38,607 bases of DNA from Syntrophomonas sp. UBA4911 (GCA_002398105.1 DHCD01000111.1:27619-66225); one strand, 5' to 3'; shown: positions 25,381 through 34,707, counted from the stretch's first letter. The notes: a model not told the origin generated them from the letters alone. Program-made: numbers and translations.

Positions 25381-28300
25381 TCAAGACTTGATCTCCATGC
25401 AGCCCGGGCCCTGGATACGGCTGTAGCCTCCGTTTTGGGGCACAACTTCTATCTGGGTGTTTATCCGCTCCTTGAGGGCGGGAACATGGGAGATGACGCC
25501 TATTATCTTGCCTTCCTGCTGCAGCCCGGCCAGGGTTTCCAGAGCACTGTCGAGTGCATCTTCATCCAGACTGCCGAAGCCTTCATCCAGGAAAAAGGAA
25601 TCAAGATTGACATTACGGCTGGCCATTTGGGACAGACCCAGGGCTAAAGCCAGGCTGACGATAAAACTCTCGCCGCCGGACAGGTTTTTAGTGGAACGGA
25701 TCTCTCCCCCCTGATAATTGTCGATAACATTCAATTCCAGCGGCTGGCCTTGATCCCTGATCAGCAGATATCTGTCGCTCATTTTCTGCAATTGCCGGTT
25801 GGCATGGCCGACCAGAACCTCGAAAGTCAACCCCTGAGCAAAGTTGCGATATTTTTTACCGTCGGCCGAGCCGATAAGTTCATGCAGCAATTCCCAGCGG
25901 GCGCATTCCTTTTTCCGGCCCGCGATAACCTTAAGCAGTTCCTCCTGTTCAGTCCGGCGTTTCTGGTTTTCGGCCAGTCTATGGTTAAGAGCGTATATCT
26001 CCTGCTGTAAATCGTTTTGGGCGGCAATAGCGGACTCCAGATGGTTTTGCAACCGCTCATAAGGCTCGTCGCTGAGCATCTTTTCCTTTTCCGCCTTAAG
26101 CCGGCTGTTCCTGTCCTGCCACCGGATAGTCAATTCGCTCTCCTCCCGCCGCAGGAGCTCGGCTTCCTGTTGGAGCCGCTTTTTGTCCTCTTCTTGGATG
26201 ACGGCCGCCTGGTAATCGGCTTCATCCCTAAAACCGGCCTCAAGCAATCGCAGCTGCCAGGCTTCCTCCTGGCGGGTCAATTCCCCAGCCCGTTTCTGCA
26301 CACTGTCACTCAAGGAGGCCAGACGCACCTGCAGATGGTTCAGTTCCTGCTCGGCCTGATTCTTTTTCCGGCGGGCGCCCTCCAGATTCTCCCGGGCCTC
26401 TTCCACCGCTTCCAAGCAGCGTTTTTCCTCCCGGTCGGGGTCCTTATCCCCATATAACTCCAGGCGCTGTTGCCTTAAGGCATTGTACTCCCGGGCTAAT
26501 TGTTCATACTCCTGAACCCCGTTTTGTATTTCCTGGTCCAGTTGGGCCAGCCGTACCTCCTGCCGCCCCCACCCGGCCTTTAAATCAGCGATATTCTTTT
26601 CCTCCCCGGCTTTACCGGCCAGGGCCTCCTGCCATTTACTCCGCCTTTGCCGAAGCTGGTCCAGCAGCGGAGCAAGGTCCGGCAAAAGCGGTTCTTTAAT
26701 TCCCCAGGGCTCGGTTTCCTGCCCTAATAAATGCCGGATCCGGTTCAGCTCTTCCTCCCCGGTCTTTTTCTCTTTCAGCAGACGGGCATGCTCCTGTTCG
26801 GCGCTCTTTTGTTTGAAGCGCGCCTCCTGCAGCGACCGGTCCAGTTCCAAATGGGCTCTGCGTATTTCGTCCCAGGCCTGGTAGGCGTTTTTCTCCGTCT
26901 TTTCCCCTGCTTCAACTTCAGCAATGACCTCTTTGCAGAATTCGGTTTGCTGCCGGTTAAGCTCCAGTTCCTTCCCCAGTTGTTCATGGGTCTCCACAAG
27001 TGAGCCTTGATTTTTAAGATTGGCGGTTACCTCCTGCCAACGACGAATTTCAGTTTCCAGCCTCCCCTGCTCATCATTGATATCCCGACCGTTTTGCTCT
27101 CTGTCTTTATGCAATTCAGCCTGCTTAAGCTGCGCCTGCAGCAGCCGATTCCTGGCCTGGTTCAACCCTTCCTGGGCCTGCCGCAGAGCCAGCTCATTCT
27201 CCTGCAGGGCGGGAATGTTGCCCTGGGCAAACGGGTGCTCGACAGCGCCGCAGAGGGGGCAGGCCTCGCCGTCCCTTAAAAGCCGGCGCTCTTCCTCCAG
27301 GCTGTGGATACGGTTCAGCAGCGCCAGTTCTTTATTCAGATGGCTTATCTCCCGCTCCCGGAAAGCAACTTCCCTCTCATAGTCGGCAATATCTCCGCTG
27401 ATCTTTATAATCTCCTGCTGTAATAAATCCGCCTGCCGGCGCAGCCCGGTCAGTTTTTCCCGGGAAAGGGCAATCAGTTCCTTACTGGATTGGCCCTGCT
27501 GCAGCCACAGGTGTTTTTGCTGCAAAACTTCCAGTTCCTGGCGCCAGGCATTAAGCTCGCGTCCCTTGAGCCGGGTCCGGACCAGATCGTTTATTTGCCG
27601 GTATTCCTGCTCCGCCCGGTCTACGCCGGCGCTGGAAACTTCATAAGCTGCGGCCAGTTCCTCACAGGCGGACTGCAGTGATTGCATCCCGGCAGCTGCC
27701 GCCGTCAGTTCTCTGAATTTATGACGATAGCTGTTGTCCTTTTCCTGCAGGGTGGCAGACAGCCGCTCAATCACCGCTAATTTCTCCACCAGCCCCGCAT
27801 CGGCAGCATGTTGTTCAAGGTAAGTCTCCAGTTCCAGCCTGCGCGCATCTGATTTCTGGAGCGTTTCTTCTATTGCCGCCAGGCTTTGCCGACAGTCCAG
27901 ATGCTGCTTGCGGCTCCCGGCTATTGAGGTCTGCACCTGTTCCATCCGCCTCTGCCGCTCAGATAATCTGATATCCAGGGCGCGGACGGTTTTGGCCTTT
28001 TCAGCTTCACTTTTCTGCCCGGCTTGGGCGGTTTCCTCTTGCCCCGCCATGACCTGGCTGAGGGCAGCTAACCTTTCTACTTCTGCTTCCCGCTCAGGAA
28101 GCTCCTGCTTAGCAGCTTCCCACATACCGGTTTCCTGCCGCTGCTGCTCCCGCAGGGCCAAAACCCTTTCATAATCAGTTTCCAGTGCCCGGGCTCGGTC
28201 CGCCCGGTTCAACCGGATCAAATCCGGGGAAAAACCCTGCCACCGTTCCTGCCATTCCTGCCGTTCGGTCTCCAGGAGGGCAATTTCCCGGGTCAGAGCA

Positions 28301-29058
28301 TCTATCCCTTCCAGCCAGGCCAGGGCGAGCTTCAGGTAACCGACCCGCTTTTCCGCTTCAGCCGCCCGGCTCAGTTTATTTTGTAAATCATTATTTAATC
28401 CCTGCTCTTCCTCCGGACTCAGCAACTGGGTGTAAGCCATCCCGGCCTCCAGGTCTTCCAGGATTTTTCTTTCTTCACCCCGGCGCTGATGAACTTTTAT
28501 GGAAATCCGGCTGTAGATCTCGGTACCCGTAATCTGTTCCAGGATCGGCGCCCGCTCATCCGGCTGAGCCTGCAGAAAGGCGGCAAAACCGCCCTGGGCC
28601 AGAAGCATGGAACGGGTAAAGCGGCCGAAATCCATACCGGTCACTGCCTCTATGGCAAGAGCCACCTCCCGGATCTTTGATTCCAGAACCTCACCGGTGT
28701 CTTCATTAATAATCTCATGGCGGGGATTCTGCAGTTCCCCGCCCGGCCGCTTGCGCGCCCGATGCTGGCTCCAGTGGCAGCGGAAACGACCCGCCCGGGT
28801 CTCAAAGCAAGCCTCGGCAAAGCACTCGCCCGTGTGCCGCGCCATAATCTCGTTGTCGTTCTTGTTTATCCTCTCCAGGCGCGGGGTGCGGCCATAAAGG
28901 GCCAGGCAGACAGCATCCAGTATAGTCGTTTTGCCTGCCCCGGTGGGACCGGTTATGGCAAAGATGCCGTCGGCCGTATAAGCCGGATGAGTAAAATCAA
29001 TCCTCCACTCGCCCACCAGGGAGTTCAGATTTTTAAATCTCACTTCCAGTATTCGCAT
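25381..29058 (-). CDS. sbcC: exonuclease SbcCD, subunit SbcC
   Basis: The 1225-residue SMC-like ATPase pairs with SbcD to cleave DNA hairpins and protein-blocked ends. Walker A GPTGAGKTT is at 37-45, a long coiled coil follows, the zinc-hook CPLC is near residue 600, and the coiled coil returns to signature LSGGESF near 1126 and Walker B FFLDEGFGSLD near 1157. The ATG at 29058 is chosen because AGGGGAG lies five bases upstream and the family begins MRILEVRFKNLNS; the frame itself is open 12 codons further. It starts 10 bp after sbcD. Confidence 0.96.
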   Translation of the reverse strand: MRILEVRFKNLNSLVGEWRIDFTHPAYTADGIFAITGPTGAGKTTILDAVCLALYGRTPRLERINKNDNEIMARHTGECFAEACFETRAGRFRCHWSQHRARKRPGGELQNPRHEIINEDTGEVLESKIREVALAIEAVTGMDFGRFTRSMLLAQGGFAAFLQAQPDERAPILEQITGTEIYSRISIKVHQRRGEERKILEDLEAGMAYTQLLSPEEEQGLNNDLQNKLSRAAEAEKRVGYLKLALAWLEGIDALTREIALLETERQEWQERWQGFSPDLIRLNRADRARALETDYERVLALREQQRQETGMWEAAKQELPEREAEVERLAALSQVMAGQEETAQAGQKSEAEKAKTVRALDIRLSERQRRMEQVQTSIAGSRKQHLDCRQSLAAIEETLQKSDARRLELETYLEQHAADAGLVEKLAVIERLSATLQEKDNSYRHKFRELTAAAAGMQSLQSACEELAAAYEVSSAGVDRAEQEYRQINDLVRTRLKGRELNAWRQELEVLQQKHLWLQQGQSSKELIALSREKLTGLRRQADLLQQEIIKISGDIADYEREVAFREREISHLNKELALLNRIHSLEEERRLLRDGEACPLCGAVEHPFAQGNIPALQENELALRQAQEGLNQARNRLLQAQLKQAELHKDREQNGRDINDEQGRLETEIRRWQEVTANLKNQGSLVETHEQLGKELELNRQQTEFCKEVIAEVEAGEKTEKNAYQAWDEIRRAHLELDRSLQEARFKQKSAEQEHARLLKEKKTGEEELNRIRHLLGQETEPWGIKEPLLPDLAPLLDQLRQRRSKWQEALAGKAGEEKNIADLKAGWGRQEVRLAQLDQEIQNGVQEYEQLAREYNALRQQRLELYGDKDPDREEKRCLEAVEEARENLEGARRKKNQAEQELNHLQVRLASLSDSVQKRAGELTRQEEAWQLRLLEAGFRDEADYQAAVIQEEDKKRLQQEAELLRREESELTIRWQDRNSRLKAEKEKMLSDEPYERLQNHLESAIAAQNDLQQEIYALNHRLAENQKRRTEQEELLKVIAGRKKECARWELLHELIGSADGKKYRNFAQGLTFEVLVGHANRQLQKMSDRYLLIRDQGQPLELNVIDNYQGGEIRSTKNLSGGESFIVSLALALGLSQMASRNVNLDSFFLDEGFGSLDEDALDSALETLAGLQQEGKIIGVISHVPALKERINTQIEVVPQNGGYSRIQGPGCMEIKS

Positions 29059-29068
29059 GCTTTCTCCC

Positions 29069-30298
29069 CTACTCTGCCTGTTGCTCCCCTTCATAAAGGG
29101 ACTGCAGCGCTTCGTTATAAGTCATTAACAGTTCCCCCACTTGAGCGGGAGGAACCTGATGGGCCTCCAGACAGCGTTGAAAAACCTCGTTGACGTCAAG
29201 GTCGTCCAGGTTTTCCTCCCCCTGGGCGCGGCTCAGTATCTTATCCGCCATCCGTTTGTTTTTAGCCCGCAGAACTTCCAGTTTGCTGCCGGCGATTATC
29301 TCATCCAGCCGCTGGCGCAAATCGCCTATTATTTCATCCCCGTCATAGATTATCTCCAGCCATATGCTCTTATCCCGGGCTTTAAGTTCTTCCAGACGTC
29401 CGCTGATGGCTGCCCAATCGCCCTGGACAACCTCCAGGAGCTGAAAACACGGTACGGGAATTTCTGTCACCACCGGCTGCCCATTGCTCACTTCAACCAG
29501 ATAAACGCTTTTGCTGCGGCCGGCCTCGCCAAATCCCATAGCCAGCGGAGAACCGGAATAACGCCGGTGTTCCGCTCCCCCTACTCTCTGGGCCTGGTGC
29601 AGATGCCCCAGGGCCAGGTAGTCGATAGTGGCCGGAAACATTTGCGCTCCCACCGGAGCCAGCGAGCCCACATAGAGATTACGCACTCCGTCCCCGTCCA
29701 GTATCTGGCCTCCGGCCGTAAATAAATGGCCCATCGCCACCAGGGGCAAGGGCTTGCCCAAATCGGCCCGGATGCGCTCCGCCGCCTCCACTGTTTGGCG
29801 GTAATGTTCCCCGATGCCCTCCACCAGCTTGCGCTCTTTATCTTCCCTGCTTTCCCCGGCTTCAGCCCTGCGCATATCCCGGTCGCGCAGATAAGGAACG
29901 GCACAGACGATCATTTCCGGCTCATCCTGGTCATTGCGCAGGACCAGAACTTCATCACCGGCTCTGCCGCTGACGGAGCCTATCACGTGGATATTCAGAA
30001 ACCGCAGCAATTCCCGGGGAGCGTTTAAAAAGGAGGGAGAATCATGATTGCCGGCAGTTATCACCACATCGCGGCAAGGCGAAGCGGCTATGCGGCACAG
30101 GAACCGGTAGTATATCTCCTGGGCCCGGTTGCTGGGAGCGGTATTGTCAAAAATATCCCCGGCAATCAGCAGGGCCTCAACTTGTTCCCGGGTTATATAA
30201 TCAGCCAGCCAGTTTAAAAAGGCCTCATACTCTTCATATCTCTTCCGCCCATAGAGGGAACGCCCGATATGCCAGTCGGAGGTATGGATAAATTTCAT
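29069..30298 (-). CDS. sbcD: exonuclease SbcCD, subunit SbcD
   Basis: The 409-residue Mre11-type metallophosphoesterase nuclease has the metal ligands Asp8 and His10 (TSDWHIG), Asp48 (AGDIFD) and Asn84-His85 (AGNHDS), plus two further His motifs in MGHLF and LGHLHQ. The C-terminal capping and SbcC-binding part is present. It is the first gene of the sbcDC operon, with a GGGGCAGG-like ribosome site. Confidence 0.96.
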   Translation of the reverse strand: MKFIHTSDWHIGRSLYGRKRYEEYEAFLNWLADYITREQVEALLIAGDIFDNTAPSNRAQEIYYRFLCRIAASPCRDVVITAGNHDSPSFLNAPRELLRFLNIHVIGSVSGRAGDEVLVLRNDQDEPEMIVCAVPYLRDRDMRRAEAGESREDKERKLVEGIGEHYRQTVEAAERIRADLGKPLPLVAMGHLFTAGGQILDGDGVRNLYVGSLAPVGAQMFPATIDYLALGHLHQAQRVGGAEHRRYSGSPLAMGFGEAGRSKSVYLVEVSNGQPVVTEIPVPCFQLLEVVQGDWAAISGRLEELKARDKSIWLEIIYDGDEIIGDLRQRLDEIIAGSKLEVLRAKNKRMADKILSRAQGEENLDDLDVNEVFQRCLEAHQVPPAQVGELLMTYNEALQSLYEGEQQAE

Positions 30299-30423
30299 AG
30301 GACCTGCCCCTTTGTCAATTTTCTCTATTCAGTATAGCCGAATCCCCTCCCTTTTCGGTACCGGATAGCGGAATTACTTTTATGATTTTAAACCAGCCTC
30401 GAATCACATCGTAATAAACCCAC

Positions 30424-30456
30424 AAAAAAAGAGCGCCGGTAAACGGGTCGCGGCAC
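30424..30456 (-). terminator. rho-independent terminator of the YdcZ-like transporter gene
   Basis: On the minus strand GTGCCG pairs with CGGCGC (one G-U pair) around a 12-base loop, followed by TCTTTTTTT. It lies 57 bases after the transporter stop and upstream of sbcD. Confidence 0.65.
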
Positions 30457-30512
30457 CCTATAAGCGCATATATATTAAATTTCAGTCCTAATTCAACTGG
30501 ACCGGTCTCCGG

Positions 30513-30953
30513 TTATTCCAGCAGCAGTATACGGGCTCCGACTGCCAGCAGAGCGATTCCCAGCAAATCCAGGTATTGAAACTCTATTTTTTTCATACCG
30601 AACGCTCCCAGGCTGTCCACTAATACCGCGGTCAATATCTGGGCCACTATAATCGCGGTAGTGGCGTTGCCCACTCCGACTTTAGGTATGGTTCGCACCA
30701 CCAGATATATGATCAGCACATTTAATATCCCCCCCAGAAACCCGTACCAGGGCACAGAGCCTAATTTGCCGAAATTGTTAAAACCCACCCCTAGTATGAT
30801 TATAATCAGAAATACCACAATACTGCCGATGAGATGAACCAGTAAAGTAGACTCCCACAATCCGATGATCTTGCCCAAAGCAGCATTGAACGTACCCTGT
30901 AAAGCCATGGCCGCCCCGGATAAAGCCGCCAGTAATAAGTAAAGCCAGTTCAC
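30513..30953 (-). CDS. DMT-family transporter, YdcZ/DUF606 type
   Basis: The 146-residue protein has five hydrophobic helices and the DUF606 pattern (AMALQGTFNAALGK near residue 17, TIPKVGVGNATTAI near 90). DUF606 proteins are half-size members of the drug/metabolite transporter superfamily and are thought to dimerise; the substrate is unknown. The GTG at 30953 is preferred to the TTG two codons upstream because GAAGGAG sits eight bases before it. Confidence 0.85.
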   Translation of the reverse strand: MNWLYLLLAALSGAAMALQGTFNAALGKIIGLWESTLLVHLIGSIVVFLIIIILGVGFNNFGKLGSVPWYGFLGGILNVLIIYLVVRTIPKVGVGNATTAIIVAQILTAVLVDSLGAFGMKKIEFQYLDLLGIALLAVGARILLLE

Positions 30954-31086
30954 AAACAATTCTCCTTCGTTTTCTCCTTAGTTTCCGATAAAGGCAGCGC
31001 TTTTATTCTCCGATAAAAAAGCTTTGTCCTGGTTTAGAGGTTAGCAGCATGGTTCTGTAAGACCTGCTCCAGTTCCCCGGTACACG

Positions 31087-31341
31087 TCAATAGAAGCTGT
31101 ATATTTGCAAGAAGACAACACGTGGCAGCAGGCTCATATATGGCGAGTATTGGTTGGCTAAGAAAGGTGAGTAGGAGGAATTGGAGCAGCCCATAGCGAA
31201 TATACAGGCAAAATCAAGGCTGGGAGTGAAGGTGTAGAACAGGGCTTTCTTGCAGGCGGCCTCAAGTCTGGCAACGGAATATTTATCGCCGAGCTTTAAG
31301 AGGGCCATGCAGGCCTTGTATGTAATGTCCCCGATTGTCAA
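31087..31341 (-). pseudogene. IS21-family IstA transposase remnant
   Basis: The first part of this frame matches the C-terminal part of IS21-type IstA transposases, with ACMALLKLGDKYSVARLEA as the recognisable core. Homology seems to end after about 45 residues, where the frame drifts into unrelated sequence. The 5' nine tenths of istA and all of istB are missing. It marks the boundary between the sbcDC-side backbone and the AT-rich accessory region. Confidence 0.65.
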
Positions 31342-31401
31342 GACCCCAAATTGAGAATTCTAAAATAGATATCTCCGTTCTGCCTTGATGGCATGATTTA
31401 G

Positions 31402-31690
31402 CCGACATTTATATCAACCAGTGATTTGATATACCATAGCCGGGTTCTGACACGGCCCATTATAATTGCTGAGATTGCCCCTGACAGGCTTGAATTTTAT
31501 ACTGACATCAGCCCTGTGGACTAGGCTATTATAACCTTATTGACGGCCATCATCGCATTGAGAAAGCGTACCGGCATGGTGTGTGGAGAGACTCTCGGCA
31601 TACATACTCCCCATAGAGCACCATATCAGCTTCATCTTAACTATACTATGGAGGGGTATGCTTTTTATGTTTTTATTGGACTTTTTCAGT
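31402..31690 (+). pseudogene. broken ParB-like small gene
   Basis: Reading across frames recovers a coherent protein: FISTSDLIYHSRVLTRPI, then IAEIAPDRLEFYTDI in one frame (about 31408-31511), a TAG, then YYNLIDGHHRIEKAYRHG after a frame change (about 31519-31572), and AYILPIEHHI in a third frame. IDGHHR followed by a helix is the core of ParB/Srx-type domains. At least one stop and two frame changes make it a pseudogene. The rest of 31342-31781 shows no gene. The family call rests on the short motif only. Confidence 0.45.
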
Positions 31691-31781
31691 AGTCTCGAAT
31701 GGTTCCTCTGTGTTATTAGTTCCCTTTTATCTTTAAGGAAAATTTCTTACCACATAGATATGGAATGACATTAAAATAGTA

Positions 31782-32384
31782 TCATTTTCTCGAAACATAT
31801 AGGTTATTCTTGATATAAAAGCGCCATGGAAAATGTTTGCATTCTTCTGCATAATCTATATTAATTCTTTTGGTTGCCACGATTTCTTGTTCATTAGTCT
31901 TAAAACCATCACAAGCTATGTATAACCGGTCGCCGCAAAGATCTTCCCCATATTGGTTTTTATCAATATCTAAAGCAATGCACAATTTCCCCGGTCCATT
32001 TGTAAGGTTTTCTAATGAATTAGTTTTTTGTACCTGTCTTCGCTTTATCATTATTGGTATTCCAATTATAGGTTCAACCGCTCTTACCAAAACAACTTCC
32101 GGTTTTTCCTCAATTTGAGTAACAATATTAAAACAATAATACATTCCGTATATCTGATAAATATATGCATAACCGCCTAATCCATACTGAATATTGGTTC
32201 TCTTGGTTCTTATATTGTTATATGCATGAGAAGCTTTGTCATGGGGGCCAATATAAGCTTCAACTTCTACAATTCGACCTCCTGTTATCCCCTCTACACT
32301 CTCGTGTATAATTACTTTCCCAAGCAGATCTCTTGCAGCATCTAAAGTATCATTCAGATAGAATTCACGATTTAATCGTTTCAT
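31782..32384 (-). CDS. 3-methyladenine DNA glycosylase (AAG/MPG family)
   Basis: The 200-residue base-excision enzyme removes alkylated or deaminated purines. The catalytic Glu42 lies in EVEAYIGPHDKASHA, and the intercalating Tyr79 lies in IYQIYGMYYC. The NGPGKLCIALDI segment is typical of the family. The frame is open further upstream, but the ATG at 32384 lies one base after the stop of the FAD-dehydrogenase gene, and homology begins there. The ribosome site is weak, which fits translational coupling. Codon use is AT-rich like the two genes before it, unlike the first 31 kb. Confidence 0.9.
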   Translation of the reverse strand: MKRLNREFYLNDTLDAARDLLGKVIIHESVEGITGGRIVEVEAYIGPHDKASHAYNNIRTKRTNIQYGLGGYAYIYQIYGMYYCFNIVTQIEEKPEVVLVRAVEPIIGIPIMIKRRQVQKTNSLENLTNGPGKLCIALDIDKNQYGEDLCGDRLYIACDGFKTNEQEIVATKRINIDYAEECKHFPWRFYIKNNLYVSRK

Positions 32385-32385
32385 T

Positions 32386-33825
32386 TCACACATATGCAAA
32401 TTTCTTTTCAGTATAAAGCGAACATATATTTCTTCCAGCCAAAATGCCAGTCGCTGCAGCATGAACAATACCCTGACTTAATCCTGCGCCATCACCAACA
32501 GCATAAATTCCCGGCAGCTCAGTTTCCATATTAATATCAACCGGAACTCTATCCATACACCATTCTAAAGCAGGGGCATATAAAAGGTTGTCGCAATCTG
32601 CAATTCCAGGAATGGTTTTTTCCAGGCGATCAAGAAACCATAGGAACTTGTTTTTAAAATCTTCGGGAAAAATGAAATCAAGAATGTTACCAGGATAAAT
32701 ATTTTGAATATTGCTTGATTTTATCTTGTTCTGTTCAAGTTTTTTGTATGTTGTAGGTTGTAAAGTTCTGAAATCACCCAATCTTTGAACAATGATTTTT
32801 CCATTAGTAGTTTTCGATAATCGGCTAAAATATTGATTTATTTGCTGTTTGGAATACCTTAATCCTTCAACATCTCCCAATAATATTGCGAAATTAGAAT
32901 TTGAATTAGTCTGTTCATTATTTCTTATAAAATTTTTCTCGGTATATTTGGTATGGCCTCCAACCTGAGGGAAACCTTCATAATTAACTGTGATTACCTG
33001 ACCGTTTCTACAAAAGCAATGGGTCTTAATTTTAGTACCATCATCATAAGTATGATAGATTTTAGGATCATAACTAAGTTCCATAAGTCCCTTAAGATTT
33101 GTATTAGAGGTTTCCAGCCGTACTCCTATATAGGTTCTATTCTCCTCAAAGGAAATACCTAGATTAGTCAGGGTGTCATGTAACCAATTCGAGCCGAATT
33201 TTCCTACGGCTAAAATCAGCTTATCAGTATTGATCCAAGTTTCTTGGTTATTGGTTTTAATTCGTATTAACTTGGTATTGTTTGATTTAATAAATATATC
33301 TGATACTTCTGAAAAAAACCTAAAATCGACTTTTTTGCTTAGATCTTTGATAAATTTAATAATTATGTTTTTAAGATTATACGAGCCTAAATGTCGTACT
33401 GGATATGTCTTTAACTGGAGATCTTGGGATTCGAACTTATTATTCCAATAGGTGATCTTATCTTTATCTGGATATAATTCAACAGATTCTCCATCATAAG
33501 AAAAAAGCGTATCTTCTACCATATCTAATAAATCTTGCTCTAAATAGGGTAGAGATAGATCTCTTAAATGTCCACCAGATTGAAGATCTAATACAAGTTT
33601 TCCATCAGAAAATAAACCAGCACCTCCACCACCTTGAACGCGACCACATACTTTACATGCGCAACCTTCAGCAGAACGGTCAGAAATTGGGCACGTTCTA
33701 ATGTCAGGGGGGGCACCCTTATCTACAACCAAAACCTTTATTCTTTTGTTTTTTACCAATTCATTTGCTGCAAAAAGCCCCGCTGGACCGGCACCTATTA
33801 TTACAACATCATAATCATTTTTCAT
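32386..33825 (-). CDS. FAD-dependent dehydrogenase, COG2509-like, with Cys motif
   Basis: The 479-residue flavoprotein has an N-terminal dinucleotide-binding GAGPAG (11-16), a Cys cluster (Cys45, Cys55, Cys57, Cys60) directly before GGGGAGLFSDGKL (66-78), and a C-terminal FAD motif GIYAVGDGAGLSQG. This arrangement is that of the uncharacterised FAD-dependent dehydrogenases grouped in COG2509. The Cys set could hold a metal or an Fe-S cluster, or take part in redox. The substrate is unknown. A GGAGG site precedes the ATG, 11 bp after the dCTP-deaminase-like gene, and the glycosylase follows after one base. Confidence 0.8.
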   Translation of the reverse strand: MKNDYDVVIIGAGPAGLFAANELVKNKRIKVLVVDKGAPPDIRTCPISDRSAEGCACKVCGRVQGGGGAGLFSDGKLVLDLQSGGHLRDLSLPYLEQDLLDMVEDTLFSYDGESVELYPDKDKITYWNNKFESQDLQLKTYPVRHLGSYNLKNIIIKFIKDLSKKVDFRFFSEVSDIFIKSNNTKLIRIKTNNQETWINTDKLILAVGKFGSNWLHDTLTNLGISFEENRTYIGVRLETSNTNLKGLMELSYDPKIYHTYDDGTKIKTHCFCRNGQVITVNYEGFPQVGGHTKYTEKNFIRNNEQTNSNSNFAILLGDVEGLRYSKQQINQYFSRLSKTTNGKIIVQRLGDFRTLQPTTYKKLEQNKIKSSNIQNIYPGNILDFIFPEDFKNKFLWFLDRLEKTIPGIADCDNLLYAPALEWCMDRVPVDINMETELPGIYAVGDGAGLSQGIVHAAATGILAGRNICSLYTEKKFAYV

Positions 33826-33836
33826 TTGGCCTCCAG

Positions 33837-34622
33837 CTATTCTTCAATATCACTAGCTTCAACATCATATTTAACATTTATAAGTCTTCCATCAGGTAGT
33901 TTTATTATCAAAGTCTTATCTTGTTCAGAAGTGCCAATAATTTGCGCTTCATGGGAACTTTTATTGATGGAATAATTTGACCATGCAACATATACACTAA
34001 TACAAGCAACCAAAATAGTAATAATAGTAAGAATAACCGGCATTAATCTTGCAAATCTATTTTGATATTTTCTGGTTTCTTCCCGTAATTGATAGAGCCC
34101 GCTTGTTATAGGTTTGTTCATATATTGATCAAGTGAGAATTTGTCCTTATATTTTCCCTCATATAATTGGGAAGCAGAATATACTAACTTATTAAACTCT
34201 ATTGTCAAAATCTTGGCATTAGCCTTAATATATACATTGTTATCGGATAAATTGTGGAGCATGCAGATGATTCCACCATTGTACCCTGGATCAATGGGCG
34301 GTTGCTTGGATAACATCAATCCTTCCAATACCAAACCTAAGGGAAGAGAAACATTTGCGCAGAGGTCATTAGGCATGTAAAGTATTTCTTTAGTTGATGC
34401 ATAACATACTTCACCTGGAGGAATTACAATTTGTTGCCCATCACATAAGTGCTTAATCTCAAATCGATTTTCAAGATTAATATTTGAATTACTATAAATG
34501 TAATACTGATTTCCTAAACGCATATCATAGCTAGCGCCCTTGATATTATCAGGATCATATTTCTCGATTAATCTCTTATTTTGACATAGAGTCAGTATCT
34601 CTTGATTATTAAGAACAGACAT
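33837..34622 (-). CDS. membrane-anchored dCTP-deaminase/dUTPase-fold protein, probably non-catalytic
   Basis: The N-terminal 160 residues match the dCTP deaminase/dUTPase fold: GASYDMRLGN (29-38), PPGEVCYASTKE (68-79), PIDPGYNGG (109-117) and the ending YEGKY (154-158). The usual GRSSLA segment is replaced by ANVSLPLG. The catalytic Glu of dCTP deaminases, which falls at the LEFxN position, is Met121 here, while the dUTPase-type Asp111 is kept. One transmembrane helix at about 192-214 and a 45-residue polar tail follow. It may bind nucleotides as a sensor rather than convert them. It is the first gene of a three-gene operon; an AGGTG ribosome site lies seven bases upstream. Confidence 0.75.
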   Translation of the reverse strand: MSVLNNQEILTLCQNKRLIEKYDPDNIKGASYDMRLGNQYYIYSNSNINLENRFEIKHLCDGQQIVIPPGEVCYASTKEILYMPNDLCANVSLPLGLVLEGLMLSKQPPIDPGYNGGIICMLHNLSDNNVYIKANAKILTIEFNKLVYSASQLYEGKYKDKFSLDQYMNKPITSGLYQLREETRKYQNRFARLMPVILTIITILVACISVYVAWSNYSINKSSHEAQIIGTSEQDKTLIIKLPDGRLINVKYDVEASDIEE

Positions 34623-34665
34623 GCAATAGCACCTCTATATTTCAAACCGGATGAATCTTCAAACT

Positions 34666-34707
34666 ATTATATTGATATAATTAAATTAATGTTATAGTAC
34701 GCTATAA
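34666..34707 (-). promoter_or_regulatory. possible promoter and inverted repeat of the three-gene operon
   Basis: On the minus strand ATAACA, an 18-base spacer and TATAAT (34666-34671) give a weak promoter about 37 bases before the ATG region. A TTATAG-TACG-CTATAA inverted repeat (34692-34707) overlaps the -35 side. Elsewhere in 34623-34961 I see only a short open frame without a ribosome site. Confidence 0.35.
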
